Shown here one piece after another: positions 36,470-45,815 of a DNA stretch of 50,085 nucleotides (positions are counted from its first letter, which is position 1; the number at the start of each line of letters is the position of its first letter). Under the pieces are notes generated by a model. The model searched no databases. It was given only the letters and a program-made list of their open reading frames with translations, and was not told where the DNA came from. A program made the translations under genes and the position numbers. The stretch is from Nocardioidaceae bacterium (GTDB lineage Bacteria; Actinomycetota; Actinomycetes; Propionibacteriales; Nocardioidaceae), in the NCBI GenBank assembly GCA_030447805.1, contig JAUJOE010000001.1:104554-154638 (forward strand), read 5' to 3'.

Positions 36470-36569
36470 GGCTCACGTCCATTTCACAGGGATGACGGTG
36501 GTAAGCAAGTGTCTCGGCGGCTTCACTCACCGCGTAGTACCTCCATCGTCTCAGATGTTCCCCGCGACG

Positions 36570-36613
36570 TTGTCAGAACGTAGTGCACCCATAGCGGCAA
36601 TAGCGACTGACAA
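36570..36613. repeat. TTGTCAG...CTGACAA inverted repeat, copy B
   Basis: TTGTCAG (36570-36576) and CTGACAA (36607-36613) flank 30 bases. The left arm, TGTCAGAACGT, is identical to that of the hairpin at 43399. It sits in the divergent region before the SOS operon. Confidence 0.45.
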
Positions 36614-36662
36614 GTCGGGAGGGTGGGGAGGAGAGGAGAGGGGAGGGGATGGCGAATAGGGG

Positions 36663-36691
36663 TTGACGCAACGCGCAGGCAGGGGTTAACT
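36663..36691 (+). promoter_or_regulatory. Sigma-70-type promoter of the DUF6504-dnaE2-Y-polymerase operon
   Basis: TTGACG at 36663-36668 and TTAACT at 36686-36691 are separated by exactly 17 bases, a good housekeeping promoter. The expected start point falls within or just before the LexA box that begins five bases downstream. Confidence 0.7.
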
Positions 36692-36695
36692 GAGA

Positions 36696-36715
36696 GTTCG
36701 AACACGTGTTCGAAC
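36696..36715. promoter_or_regulatory. LexA (SOS) box
   Basis: A perfect 20-base palindrome, GTTCGAACACGTGTTCGAAC, whose core CGAACACGTGTTCG fits the actinobacterial/Bacillus-type LexA consensus (CGAAC-n4-GTTCG). Its position at the transcription start of a DUF6504-dnaE2 operon is where LexA would block transcription until DNA damage. Confidence 0.92.
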
Positions 36716-36735
36716 GAGTCCCCGAGGAGATGCCT

Positions 36736-37068
36736 GTGCGCCGCTATGGCGAGCCCATCGACGTACGGAAGGGGCTGGTAGCTGGCGGTGAGGCACCTGA
36801 GCAGTTCGTGTGGCGGGATCGGTTGTGGGTGGTGCGCACGATTCTCGGCCACTGGGTCGAGACCGGCGCATGGTGGGAGCAGGCAGGGGTGAGTGCACTG
36901 CTGGGCGTCTCCGACGAGGCAGCGGCGACCCACGCCACTGCGGAGCTGCTCGAGGAGCGTGAGGTATGGCGGGTCGAGGCGGCCCGCGACCGGCGCAGCA
37001 GCGGAGTGTTCGACCTGGCTTTCTCGTGGGGAGGGGAGCCATGGCGTCTCCTGTGCAGCCTCGACTGA
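36736..37068 (+). CDS. DUF6504 family protein, first gene of the SOS operon
   Basis: A 110-residue protein of the DUF6504 type, commonly encoded beside dnaE2 in actinobacteria. It reads VRRYGEPIDVRKGLVAGGEA, FVWRDRLWVVRTILGHWVET, GAWWEQAG, and near the end REVWRVEAARDRRSSGVFDL. The biochemical role is unknown; its conserved position suggests an accessory function in damage-induced mutagenic repair. GTG 36736 is preferred over ATG 36730 because GAGGAG lies six bases before it. It directly follows the SOS box and promoter. Confidence 0.82.
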   Translation: MRRYGEPIDVRKGLVAGGEAPEQFVWRDRLWVVRTILGHWVETGAWWEQAGVSALLGVSDEAAATHATAELLEEREVWRVEAARDRRSSGVFDLAFSWGGEPWRLLCSLD

Positions 37069-37120
37069 CGCTCTCGGGCTCACCGCGTTCTGGCCGGCTG
37101 AGCTCTCCAGGCGGTGCCTG

Positions 37121-40100
37121 ATGGACCCGTTCGTCCACCTGCACGTCGCATCGGGCTACTCGCTGAAGTACGGCGGGTCATCTCTCGCCCGTCTCGTCGA
37201 ACGCGCCGCTGACGCCGACATGGACACGCTCGCGCTCACCGACCGCGACGGCATGTACGGCGCGATCCGGTTCGTCAAGGCCTGTATGGCGAGCGGGATC
37301 CGGCCGCTGCTCGGGGTCGACCTGGCGATCGAGCCGGCCGGGTTGGTGCGGCCGCCCGCCGGCTCCAGCGACACAGCCGGCTTCGCCGGCTCCAGCACAG
37401 CCGACTCCGGCGGCACACCGGCGGGCGGAGCACCCGCCCCGCGCGGGACACCAGCGCGCGGGGCACCTACCGCGACCCGGTGCTGCCCAGGGTGACGCTG
37501 CTCGCCGGCAGCAAGGCAGGGTGGGCGGCGCTGTGTCGGCTGGTGTCGGCCACCCATCTGCGCGGTGAGCGCGGCACTCCCGTCGCCACTCAACAGCTCG
37601 TCGCCGACTCGCTGCGCGGGCTCACCTCCGGCTCCGACCTGCTGGTTCTACTGGGGCCCGCTTCCGAACTGGGCTGGGCAGCGACGCTCCGCCGAGACGA
37701 CCTCGCCCGGGCGGTTCTACAAAGCTGGCGTGCCGTCACCGACCCGACCAACCTGCTGGTCGAGGTCGTCTCTCATCGCGCCGCCGGTGCCGGCCCCGGC
37801 TCGAGCCCGCACGCTGCCCGAATGGCCGGGGTGGCGCACGCCACCGGTCACGGCATGGTCCTCACCAACGCTGTCCGCTACGCCGACCGGTCAGATGCTG
37901 TCGCTGTCGACGTCTTGGACGCCGTACGCCGGCTGGTTCCGCTTGACCGTCGCCATGTCGACCGCACCAACGCCGAGGGCTTCTTGAAGTCCGGCAAGGA
38001 GATGGCCGACATCGCCGACGAGATCTGCCGGTTGGCGGGGCTGGGGGAGCGGGCGGCTGACCGGTTGGTCGCGCACACCAGGACAGTTGCCGACCGCTGC
38101 GCCCTCGACCCGCGCGCTGACCTCGGCCTGGGTGAAGTGCACCTGCCCGAGCTCGCGGTCCGCTCTGTCACCGCAGGTGATGCCGTGCTCAAGGCCCGCT
38201 GTGACGCCGGGATAGGCCGCCGCTATCCCGCCGACCAACACGCAGCTGCCAGTGCCCGGCTCGCTGACGAGCTCGCGATCATCGGCGAGCTCGGCTACGC
38301 GTCGTACTTCCTCACCGTCGCCGACGTCGTCGACCTGATCCGTGACATGGGGGTGCGGGCAGCCGCCCGCGGGTCCGGTGCGGGCAGCGTGGTCAACTAC
38401 CTGTTGGGCATCTCCGGTGTCGACCCGCTGCGCTACGGCTTGCTGATGGAGCGGTTCTTGTCCCCGCTGCGGCAGGCGTTGCCCGACATCGACATCGACG
38501 TGGAGTCGGCGCGGCGTACCGAGGTCTATGAGCGCATCCTCGAGCGCTACACGGGCGACCGTTGTGTGTGCGTGTCGATGATGGACACCTACCGGGTCCG
38601 GCACGCGGTCCGTGACGTCGGCGCCGCGCTCGGCATGCCACCGGGTGAGATCGACTCCATCGCCAAGGCGTTCCCGCACATCCGGGCAAGGGACGCGCGT
38701 ACGGCGTTGCGCGAGCTCCCCGAACTGCGCGCCTCCGGCCTCGGCAGCGAGCGCCTCGACGTGTTGTTCCGGCTTGTCGAGAAGCTCGACGGGCTGCCCC
38801 GCCACATCGCGCTGCACCCCTGCGGGGTGCTGCTGTCCGACACCACCTTGCTCGACCGCACGCCGGTGGAGTCCAGCTACCTCGGGTTCCCGATGAGCCA
38901 GTTCGACAAGGACGACGTCGAGGACCTCGGGCTGCTGAAGCTCGACGTGCTCGGCATCCGGATGCAGTCGGCGATGGCGCACGCGATCGACGAGGTACGC
39001 CGCGTCGACGGGGCCGAGGTCGACATCGACGACGAGCAGCAGGTGCCCCGAGACGACCCAGCGACGTACGCCTTGATCGCGAGCACCAAGACGCTTGGGT
39101 GCTTCCAGATCGAGTCACCAGGACAGCGCGAACTCGTCGGCAAGTTCGGCCCGGAGACCTTCGACGATCTGATCACCGACATCTCGCTGTTTCGGCCTGG
39201 TCCGGTCAAGAGCGACATGGTCACCCCGTTCCTGCGGGCCCGGCAGGGCTGGTCGGCGGCTGAGTACCTGCATCCCGACCTCGAGCCGGTGCTGGCGCAG
39301 ACCTGCGGCGTCGTGGTGTTCCACGAGCAGGTGATCGAGATGATCGCTGTGCTGACAGGATGCACCCTCGCCGAGGCCGACGAGGCGCGCAGAGCCCTCG
39401 GTGACCGCGAGGGCAAGGAGTCGATGAAGATCTGGTTCTTCCCTCGGGTGCTGGCTCGCGGCTACTCCACGTTCCTCGCCCAGCGGTGCTGGGAGGTGCT
39501 TGAGGCGTTCGCGTCGTTCGGCTTCTGCAAGGCCCACGCAGCAGCTTTCGCGCTGCCGACCTACCAGTCGGCGTGGCTGAAGGCCCACCACCCTGCGGCT
39601 TTCCTCGCTGGAGTGCTGACTCACGACCCCGGCATGTACCCGAAACGGCTGATCCTCGACGACGCCCGGCAGTTCGGCATCACCGTGCTGCCGCTCGACG
39701 TCAACGCCTCCGACGCCGTCTACCGGGTCGAGAAGGTGTCCGCGGATCTTGGGGGCGGCTACGGCATCAGGTTGTCGCTCGCCGACGTGAAGGGCATCAG
39801 CGAGGCCGAGATTGCCCGCATCGTGGCTGCGCGGCCGTATTCCTCCCTCACCGACCTGTGGCAGCGCGCCCGGCCGTCCCGGCCGACAGCCGAACGGCTG
39901 GTGCTCGCCGGTGGACTCGACTCCGTCTACGGCATCGGCTCACCGGTGCCCGTACGCCGGCGCAGCACCCTCACCCGCCGAGACCTGCTCCTGCAGGTGG
40001 CTGAGCTCGACAGGTGGAGCCGCGCCACCGACCGACCGATCGCTGCTGGCCAGTTGGCCCTCGACCTTGCCGACATCCCCGAGCTCACCGAGACGTGGGG

Positions 40101-40825
40101 GCTGCCGGAGATGTCACGGGCCGAACGGGTGCGGGCCGAGCTGGAGATCCTCGGCCTCGACGTCAGCGCTCACGTCGTCGACTTCTACGCACCGATGCTC
40201 GACGCGCTCGCGGTGACCAGGTCCCGCGACCTGTTGGGCCGCCGGAGCAAGTCTGAGCTGCTCGTGGCGGGGGTCAAGGTCGCCACCCAGACCCCGCCGA
40301 TCCGCTCGGGGCGCCGGGTGATCTTCTTGACCCTCGACGACGGCACCGGACCAGTCGATGCGACATTCTTCGAAGACGCCCAAGGCCCCTACGCCGCCAC
40401 CTTGTTCCACTCCTGGTTGCTGGTGGTGCGCGGCGAGCTGCGGCGCACCGGACCCCGCGGGGTGTCGCTGCGCGCCACCGGATGCTGGGAGCTCCTGTCC
40501 TGTACGACGTCTGGCAGCGGGGGCCTGGCCGGGGTCGACGCGGTCATGGCCAGCTGCCCCCTGGTTTCACCGAAGGGGAGCTTGCCAGCGAGCAGACCGT
40601 GCGCGGCGCGGCGGAGAGCCGCTCGACCAGGCCGGTGATGGCATCTCCACCAACCGCTGCCGAACCCGACGCCGCGCCGACGGCTGGGGGTATGGGTCGG
40701 CGGCGGGTGCTGGTGCACACCAGCGGGTTCAAGCAGTCGCCGTACGCCGACATCCGCCCCGCGGCGACGACACCAAGGCCGTGCCGCGCAGCTTGTGGCA
40801 CCGCAGCCCCGGCAGCGCAGGGTGA
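37121..40825 (+). CDS. dnaE2: Error-prone DNA polymerase III alpha subunit, DnaE2, frameshifted
   Basis: SOS-induced C-family polymerase that carries out translesion synthesis. The PHP domain begins FVHLHVASGYSLKYGGSSLA and TDRDGMYGAIRF. The palm follows with ARGSGAGSVVNYLLGISGVD, PDIDIDVESARRTEV (two catalytic Asp), CQIESPGQRE-like CFQIESPGQRELVGKFGP, FRPGPVKSDM, VVVFHEQVIEM and GFCKAHAAAFALPTYQSAWL. The C-terminal OB part reads VIFLTLDDGTGPVDATFFED. The normal ending, RRVLVHTSGFKQSPYADIRP and [16 protein letters not shown], is present but in other frames. One base is lost near 37440, and further shifts occur near 40490, 40530 and 40765. The largest uninterrupted part is about 1,050 residues. 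The repaired stop overlaps the next gene's GTG. Confidence 0.87.
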
Positions 40826-42062
40826 GTCGGCCGCGCAGCGAGACAGCTGGCAGACGACGCCGGGTGCACCGTCGTCCATGTCGACATGGATGCCTTCTAC
40901 GCCTCGGTGGCGATCCGTGACCGTCCTGAGCTGCAGGACGCACCGGTCATCGTCGGCGGGGGACACCGCGGCGTCGTGCTGTCGGCGACGTACGCCGCCC
41001 GCGGTACGGCGTCCGCTCGGCCATGTCGATGACCAGGGCCCGTCGACTGTGCCCCCAGGCAGTGGTGATCGCCCCGGACTTCGCGTGCGTCAGCGCAGTC
41101 TCAGCGGCGGTCATGGAGACCTTCCGCAGCGTGACGCCGATCGTCGAGCCGCTGTCGATGGACGAGGCGTTCCTCGACGTGTCAGGGTCCCTTCGCCGGT
41201 TCTCCTCACCTACGGCGATCGGTGAGCTCCTACGGGCCCGGATCGCCGACGAGCAGCGGATCACCTGCTCGGTGGGGGTGGCTTCCACCCCTCAGCTGGC
41301 CAAGATGGCGTCGCGGCAGGCCAAGCCCGACGGGCTCGTTGTCGTACCTGTCACCGAGGTGACCGCCTTCTTGCACCCACAAGGGGTCGAAGAGCTGTGG
41401 GGGTTGGCGAGAAGACCGCCGCAGCGCTGCACCGGCTCGGCCTGCGCACGATCGCCGATGTCGCGCACACCCCAGTCGAGGTGCTGCAGCGGGCGATGGG
41501 ACCCCGTGTCGGCGCCCGGCTGCATGCGCTGGCCTGGGGCGACGATGACCGCCGCATCGTCGCCAAGCGGGGAGCCGACGAACCCGAGCACAGCATCGGA
41601 GCCGACGAGACGTTCGGGCGCGACACCGACGACGCTGATGTCGTGCTGCGCGAGCTGTTGCGGCTCTCGGCGAAGGTCGCCGCCCGGATGCGAGCCGCCC
41701 ACGTCAGCGGGCGCACCATCACCGTGCGGGTGCGGTTCAGCGACTTCACGACTATCACCCGGTCCCGCACGCTGGGCAACTTCACCTCGGTGACGCCGGA
41801 GATCTACGCCACCGCAGCTGACCTGTTCGCTGGCCTGGGTCTGCAACGCGCCCGCATCCGGCTCGTCGGGGTGCGGGTCGAGGGCTACGCGACGCAGCCG
41901 TGGCGACGCGGCAGCTGCGGTTGGACGAGCGACCCTTCGGTTGGGAGGAGGCCGAAGAGGGCCGTCGACCGGGCGGTTCACCGCTTCGGCCGGTACGCCG
42001 TCCGGCCAGCGACCTTGCTGGAGCCGTCGTTGGAGCCGTCGGGTCAGTCCCAGGCGCCGTAG
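40822..42062 (+). CDS. dinB: Y-family DNA polymerase (DinB/Pol IV type), several frameshifts
   Basis: Translesion polymerase of about 412 residues when repaired. The catalytic acidic residues are present: [17 protein letters not shown] (first metal Asp) and [17 protein letters not shown] (Asp-Glu pair). Then [20 protein letters not shown], the helix-hairpin-helix [20 protein letters not shown] (split by a missing G near 41399), and a little-finger domain with [20 protein letters not shown]. The C-terminus [17 protein letters not shown] and [20 protein letters not shown] closes it. Shifts lie near 40850, 41010, 41399, 41885 and 41955. Because the metal ligands are kept it is not a catalytically dead ImuB, although it occupies ImuB's usual place after dnaE2. 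It converges with the L,D-transpeptidase gene (19-base overlap). Confidence 0.8.
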
Positions 42063-42830
42063 ACGCTGACGTACAACCGCTTGTTGTGAGTCAGGTTCCA
42101 CAGCTGGCGGGCGTCCTCGATGTACATGTTGATGCAGCCGTGGCTGTGGCCGACGAACGGATCCATCATCAACCCCGACCCATGCAGCGCCTGGCCGCCG
42201 TCGAAGAACTGCGAGTATGGCATCGGGCTGCCGTACAGACCGGAGACGTGGTCCTTGTCGCGGTAGTAGACGCGGGTGTTGCCGGTACGGGTCGGGGTGT
42301 CGGAGCCGCCTCCGCGACTAGCCAGGTGTTGCGGATGACGCCGTTGCGCCAGAGGGTCACCTGGTGCATCGATCGGTCATAGCACGCGTGCCACCCGTCG
42401 GCCTTGCAGATCTTCGGGACCTGGCCACGGTGGCGGACGGTGTCGCGCAGCAGGTGCGCCCACGTCCGGTGGTAAGCCACCCCGCTCCGGCGCAGCCCCT
42501 CCGCTTCTGGAACCGCTTGACGCCGTCTTGGGTCATCGATCCGAAGTACCCGGTGACCGGGCCGCTGTAGACCCCTGCCCACCTGAGCCGGTACTGCAGC
42601 TCGGTGACGTGGTCGATGTCGCGGACGGAGGTGTCGGCGTCGCCGTAGCTTGTGACCTCCCTGGCCCAGCGGTTCTTCATGGTGAAACCCGGGGCAGCCG
42701 CAGCGGCGGCCGTCGCGGCTGGTCCTGGAGCCGATTGGGGCGCCGACGGTGTAGCTCCGGCGGGGGTGGCACCGACAACGAGGGCGACGACCGCGCTGAC
42801 GGCGGTGGCGGCGGCCAACAGTTTCCTCAC
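42044..42830 (-). CDS. Secreted L,D-transpeptidase with peptidoglycan-binding domain, frameshifted
   Basis: Exported YkuD-domain L,D-transpeptidase, which makes 3-3 crosslinks in peptidoglycan. A signal peptide (MRKLLAAATAVSAVVALVVG) and Ala-rich spacer lead to a peptidoglycan-binding domain (HVTELQYRLRWAGVYSGPVT, GYFGSMTQDGVKRFQKR). After a frameshift near 42500 comes VPKICKADGWHACYDRSMHQ and VTLWRNGVIRNTW. After another near 42312 the catalytic domain gives YYRDKDHVSGLYGSPMPYSQ, ALHGSGLMMDPFVGHSHGCI and NMYIEDARQLWNLTHN, containing the H...SHGCxN motif with the nucleophile Cys. It ends VSVYGAWD at 42044. About 261 residues in total. The catalytic motif is intact. Confidence 0.82.
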
Positions 42831-42986
42831 AAGCTCATCCTTCCATCGTCACCCGGCGATCGGTGTCGACCTAACGACGCGGCGTCCACCTATTTGGTTG
42901 CCTGGTCTTGCCCCCCTGCGATGCGCGCTTAGACTGTAAGCACGACGGACCCTCCATCAACTTGTCGCGTCGGCTGGGAGGACACG

Positions 42987-43382
42987 GTGCCGCTCTCCGA
43001 AGAAGAGCAGCGTCTGCTTGAGCAGATGGAAGAAGCGCTCGCGGCCGAAGACCCGAAGTTCGTCTCCGCCCTGCGCGGGGCCACGTCTCGCTCGCAGGCC
43101 AAGCGAATGGCGATTCTCGCCACGGTCACGTTCTGCGTCGGTGTTGCTCTGCTGATGACCGGCGCCGTGCTCATGATGACACTGGTCGCGGTGGGTGGAT
43201 TCGTTGTGATGCTCGGCTCTGCCTACGTCGCGCTGACCCACTGGCGGCGGTTGCGTGAGCCGGACCTGCCCGACAACGTGCACTCGATCGGGAAGGCCAA
43301 GGGACGCTCCGCCGTACCCAAGTCGTCGGGGTTCATGAACCGGATGGAAGATCGCTGGCGCCGTCGCCGCGAGGACTACTGA
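42987..43382 (+). CDS. DUF3040 family membrane protein
   Basis: A 131-residue protein of the DUF3040 family, near-universal just upstream of the actinobacterial mraZ region. It begins VPLSEEEQRLLEQMEEALAA, the conserved head, then EDPKFVSALRG, two adjacent transmembrane helices (MAILATVTFCVGVALLMTGA and MMTLVAVGGFVVMLGSAYVA) and a basic tail (NRMEDRWRRRRED). Function unknown, likely linked to the cell envelope. GTG 42987 follows a GGGAGG ribosome site. Confidence 0.9.
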   Translation: MPLSEEEQRLLEQMEEALAAEDPKFVSALRGATSRSQAKRMAILATVTFCVGVALLMTGAVLMMTLVAVGGFVVMLGSAYVALTHWRRLREPDLPDNVHSIGKAKGRSAVPKSSGFMNRMEDRWRRRREDY

Positions 43383-43398
43383 TCCACCCTTCGGGACC

Positions 43399-43440
43399 TG
43401 TCAGAACGTGCTCGGCCTATAGGCCGACTGGGTTCTGACA
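43399..43440. terminator. Bidirectional hairpin terminator between convergent genes (repeat copy C)
   Basis: Outer arms TGTCAGAAC (43399-43407) and GTTCTGACA (43432-43440) pair perfectly, and the centre TCGGCCTATAGGCCGA (43412-43427) is itself a perfect palindrome. It lies between the ends of the DUF3040 and transglutaminase genes, where a terminator working both ways is expected. It belongs to the same repeat family as 1-44 and 36570-36613. Confidence 0.72.
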
Positions 43441-43459
43441 ACTCCGTAGTAGGGGGCTT

Positions 43460-45802
43460 TTAGGGGGCGGCGGGTTCCCCGCGGAGCTCCCCGCGGAGCC
43501 GTCGACGAGGCGACGGGCGCAGCCGCCGCCAGGTGGCCCGGAGCTCCGCCAGCAGCGACGCAGGCCACAGCAGCGCTCGCACCCGCTCACCTTTGCGCGC
43601 GCTCCTGGACAACGAGGCCATGACGGTCTTGGCATCCGACGCCGGGGACATCCCGGCAGGTAGCGAACGGGCGTAACGTGCCCGTTCGACGCTGAGCGCC
43701 AGCCTCTTCAGCGCTCCTAGCGCTTCATCGTCGCCGCTCAGCAACGGAGCGACCGACCGCTCCCTCGCCCGTGGCGTCATGGAGCCGCTCCACGGGAGCC
43801 GCAGGTCGCGGATGAAGTCCCGTAGCTCGAGCCAGGCCGACTCAGCGGCTTCAGCGTCGTCGATCGGTCGCGTCATCCGGCCTCGACGTACGGCGGTGCG
43901 CAGTGCAGCCGGCAGGAACAAGAACGCCAACGCACCGAGCGACACCAGCCACCCCGGCGACAGCGTGACGCCCCCACCGCCACCGCGTCCGCCGTCAGTG
44001 GGGGCGCTAGCGGCTGGAGTGGGGTCGATTGGCGTTGGCTCAGTGACCTCGAGCGGACCCGTCGGAATGTTCTCGGTGGGCAACGAAGGGGTGGGTGCAC
44101 TGTTGCGCTCGGCCCATTGCGGGAACGGCGCCCCGACGCCTTGGGTCGGCTCGAACCGCACCCAGCCCACGCCCTCGAAGTACAGCTCTGGCCAGGAATG
44201 CAGGTTGTCTGAGGTGAAGACGTACCCGTCGGCGCCGCTCCGCTCGGGTTCCAAGAAACCGACCACCACGCGCGACGGGATGCCGATGATGCGGGCCATC
44301 ATCGCCATCGTGGCCGCGAACTGCTGGCAGAACCCGCGGCGCTCGTCGAGAAAGGCAGCCATCGCCTCGTAGCCATAGCCGTAGCCAACAGTGACGTCGT
44401 AGTTGAACTCGCCGCGGTCACGGAAGAAGCTCTGCAGCAGCTGCGCGCGCTCATAGTCGTTGGTACCCTCCGCGGTCACCGCTTGCGCCGTCCCGATCAC
44501 CACACCGGGAATGCCGCCCGGCACCTGGCCGTACTGCTGCGCGATGTCGGCCGGCGGTTCCCCCGCCGCCTCCAGCCGCGACTCGGGAAGGCTCATCTTC
44601 GAGTAGGCAACGTCGTACCTCGGCAGGCCGACGGCGGCAGCCGACGACTCGGCGACGACCGTCTGGTCCGCAGCCACGTATGACCAGCTGTCTCTGACGT
44701 CGACGGAGCGGAGCAGGAAGGGGACCGGTAGCCACGCACTATCGTCCGGGAAAGCATCCTCGAGCGAGATGCTCATCTCATCGGGCTGCGTCGGGACGTC
44801 TCCTGCCATCCCGGTGGGGAGAGGGAGCGTACTCGCCAGCGGCACCGTGCTGCCCAAGTCAACCGGGCGGGCGGTCCAGGCGTCCGGTCCGGGTAGGTCG
44901 AGAACCGTCAGGCGCAGGTACTGCGGCTGGGTGTCGCCCGTCACTGTGAGCAGGTCGACCGGGTTGGGACGGCGCAAACCGTTCGCCAGGCTGATCATCG
45001 GGTCGTTGAACGTCAACTCGGCGACGCCACCGTCTCCGGGGCCCTTACCCGCCGGGTGCCCGAGCAATGTACTCGAAAAGCCAGGGACGACGATCGGCAG
45101 CGCGACGGCCGCTGACAACGCGAGGAACGAGATCCGGCGTCCCGCGGCGGTCAGCCCTGAGGTATCCATGCCGGCGGGGCCACCCTCAGGTGCGGCGGTG
45201 CGGGTCACCTGTTTGCCCCAGTGGGTCAGCCGGTCCCGCTCGTCAGCCATCAGGAGCGCCAGGTAGCCCACAGCGCCCGGCAGGAACCCGTAGAACGGCA
45301 CCCCGTCAACCACCGCGGCGACGGGAACTGTGTAGAGCGCGAGGAGCGGCAGTCCGGCCAGGGGCACTCGGCGCAGCCCTACGGCGAGGAAGTCGGCCAC
45401 CGCTGCCATCGCAGCAATGAAGAACACCACCATGAGGAGCAGACCCACGCTCGCCGGGGCGGGTGCCGCATACTCCTGGGCCACCTGCATTCCCTTCTCG
45501 AGCTGGCGAGAAAGGGTCTCGAACGACGCTTTGGTTGGCACGACGCCAAAGCGCAGGTGGCGTCCGTAACCGAGGAACAGCAGCTCAACGATCACGACCA
45601 GTTGCGCGGTGAGTACGACGACCGCAGGTATCCGCACCAGTCGGAGCAGGGTGCCGGACACCGCGACCGCTGCCGCCACGAGGGCCCCTACCAGGGCGTA
45701 GCGCTGTTGGCTGAGGGCCGGCAAGAACGCAAGCGACGTGGCCACGGTAGCGAGCCACACGAGGAACGTCAGCCGATGCTGCTCAGCCGCAGACTTCTTC
45801 AC
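43460..45802 (-). CDS. TgpA-type transmembrane transglutaminase-like protein (DUF3488)
   Basis: A 780-residue membrane protein. About six N-terminal helices make up the DUF3488 part (LTFLVWLATVATSLAFLPAL through AAVADFLAVGLRRVPLAGLP). A large external region contains the transglutaminase core: RRGFCQQFAATMAMMARIIG (catalytic Cys), IPSRVVVGFLEP, and NLHSWPELYFEGVGWVRFEP (catalytic His, then Asp/Glu). A Pro/Thr linker, one more helix (SPGWLVSLGALAFLFLPAAL) and a DUF4129-like cytoplasmic tail end the protein. It probably acts as a cysteine peptidase or crosslinker at the cell surface. GTG 45802 follows GGAGG and starts 13 bases after the DUF58 stop. It is encoded with DUF58 and MoxR, a common trio. 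Confidence 0.87.
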   Translation of the reverse strand: MKKSAAEQHRLTFLVWLATVATSLAFLPALSQQRYALVGALVAAAVAVSGTLLRLVRIPAVVVLTAQLVVIVELLFLGYGRHLRFGVVPTKASFETLSRQLEKGMQVAQEYAAPAPASVGLLLMVVFFIAAMAAVADFLAVGLRRVPLAGLPLLALYTVPVAAVVDGVPFYGFLPGAVGYLALLMADERDRLTHWGKQVTRTAAPEGGPAGMDTSGLTAAGRRISFLALSAAVALPIVVPGFSSTLLGHPAGKGPGDGGVAELTFNDPMISLANGLRRPNPVDLLTVTGDTQPQYLRLTVLDLPGPDAWTARPVDLGSTVPLASTLPLPTGMAGDVPTQPDEMSISLEDAFPDDSAWLPVPFLLRSVDVRDSWSYVAADQTVVAESSAAAVGLPRYDVAYSKMSLPESRLEAAGEPPADIAQQYGQVPGGIPGVVIGTAQAVTAEGTNDYERAQLLQSFFRDRGEFNYDVTVGYGYGYEAMAAFLDERRGFCQQFAATMAMMARIIGIPSRVVVGFLEPERSGADGYVFTSDNLHSWPELYFEGVGWVRFEPTQGVGAPFPQWAERNSAPTPSLPTENIPTGPLEVTEPTPIDPTPAASAPTDGGRGGGGGVTLSPGWLVSLGALAFLFLPAALRTAVRRGRMTRPIDDAEAAESAWLELRDFIRDLRLPWSGSMTPRARERSVAPLLSGDDEALGALKRLALSVERARYARSLPAGMSPASDAKTVMASLSRSARKGERVRALLWPASLLAELRATWRRLRPSPRRRLRGELRGEPAAP

Positions 45803-45815
45803 GCCACGGGCCTCC

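Noticed and set aside
36616-36652. Purine-rich G/A tract upstream of the SOS promoter, possibly a quadruplex
   Set aside because: Only a composition feature; no regular G-run spacing strong enough to claim a structure or function.
40822-42062. Y-family gene as classical ImuB
   Set aside because: The metal-binding DMD and MDE residues are intact, whereas ImuB has lost them.
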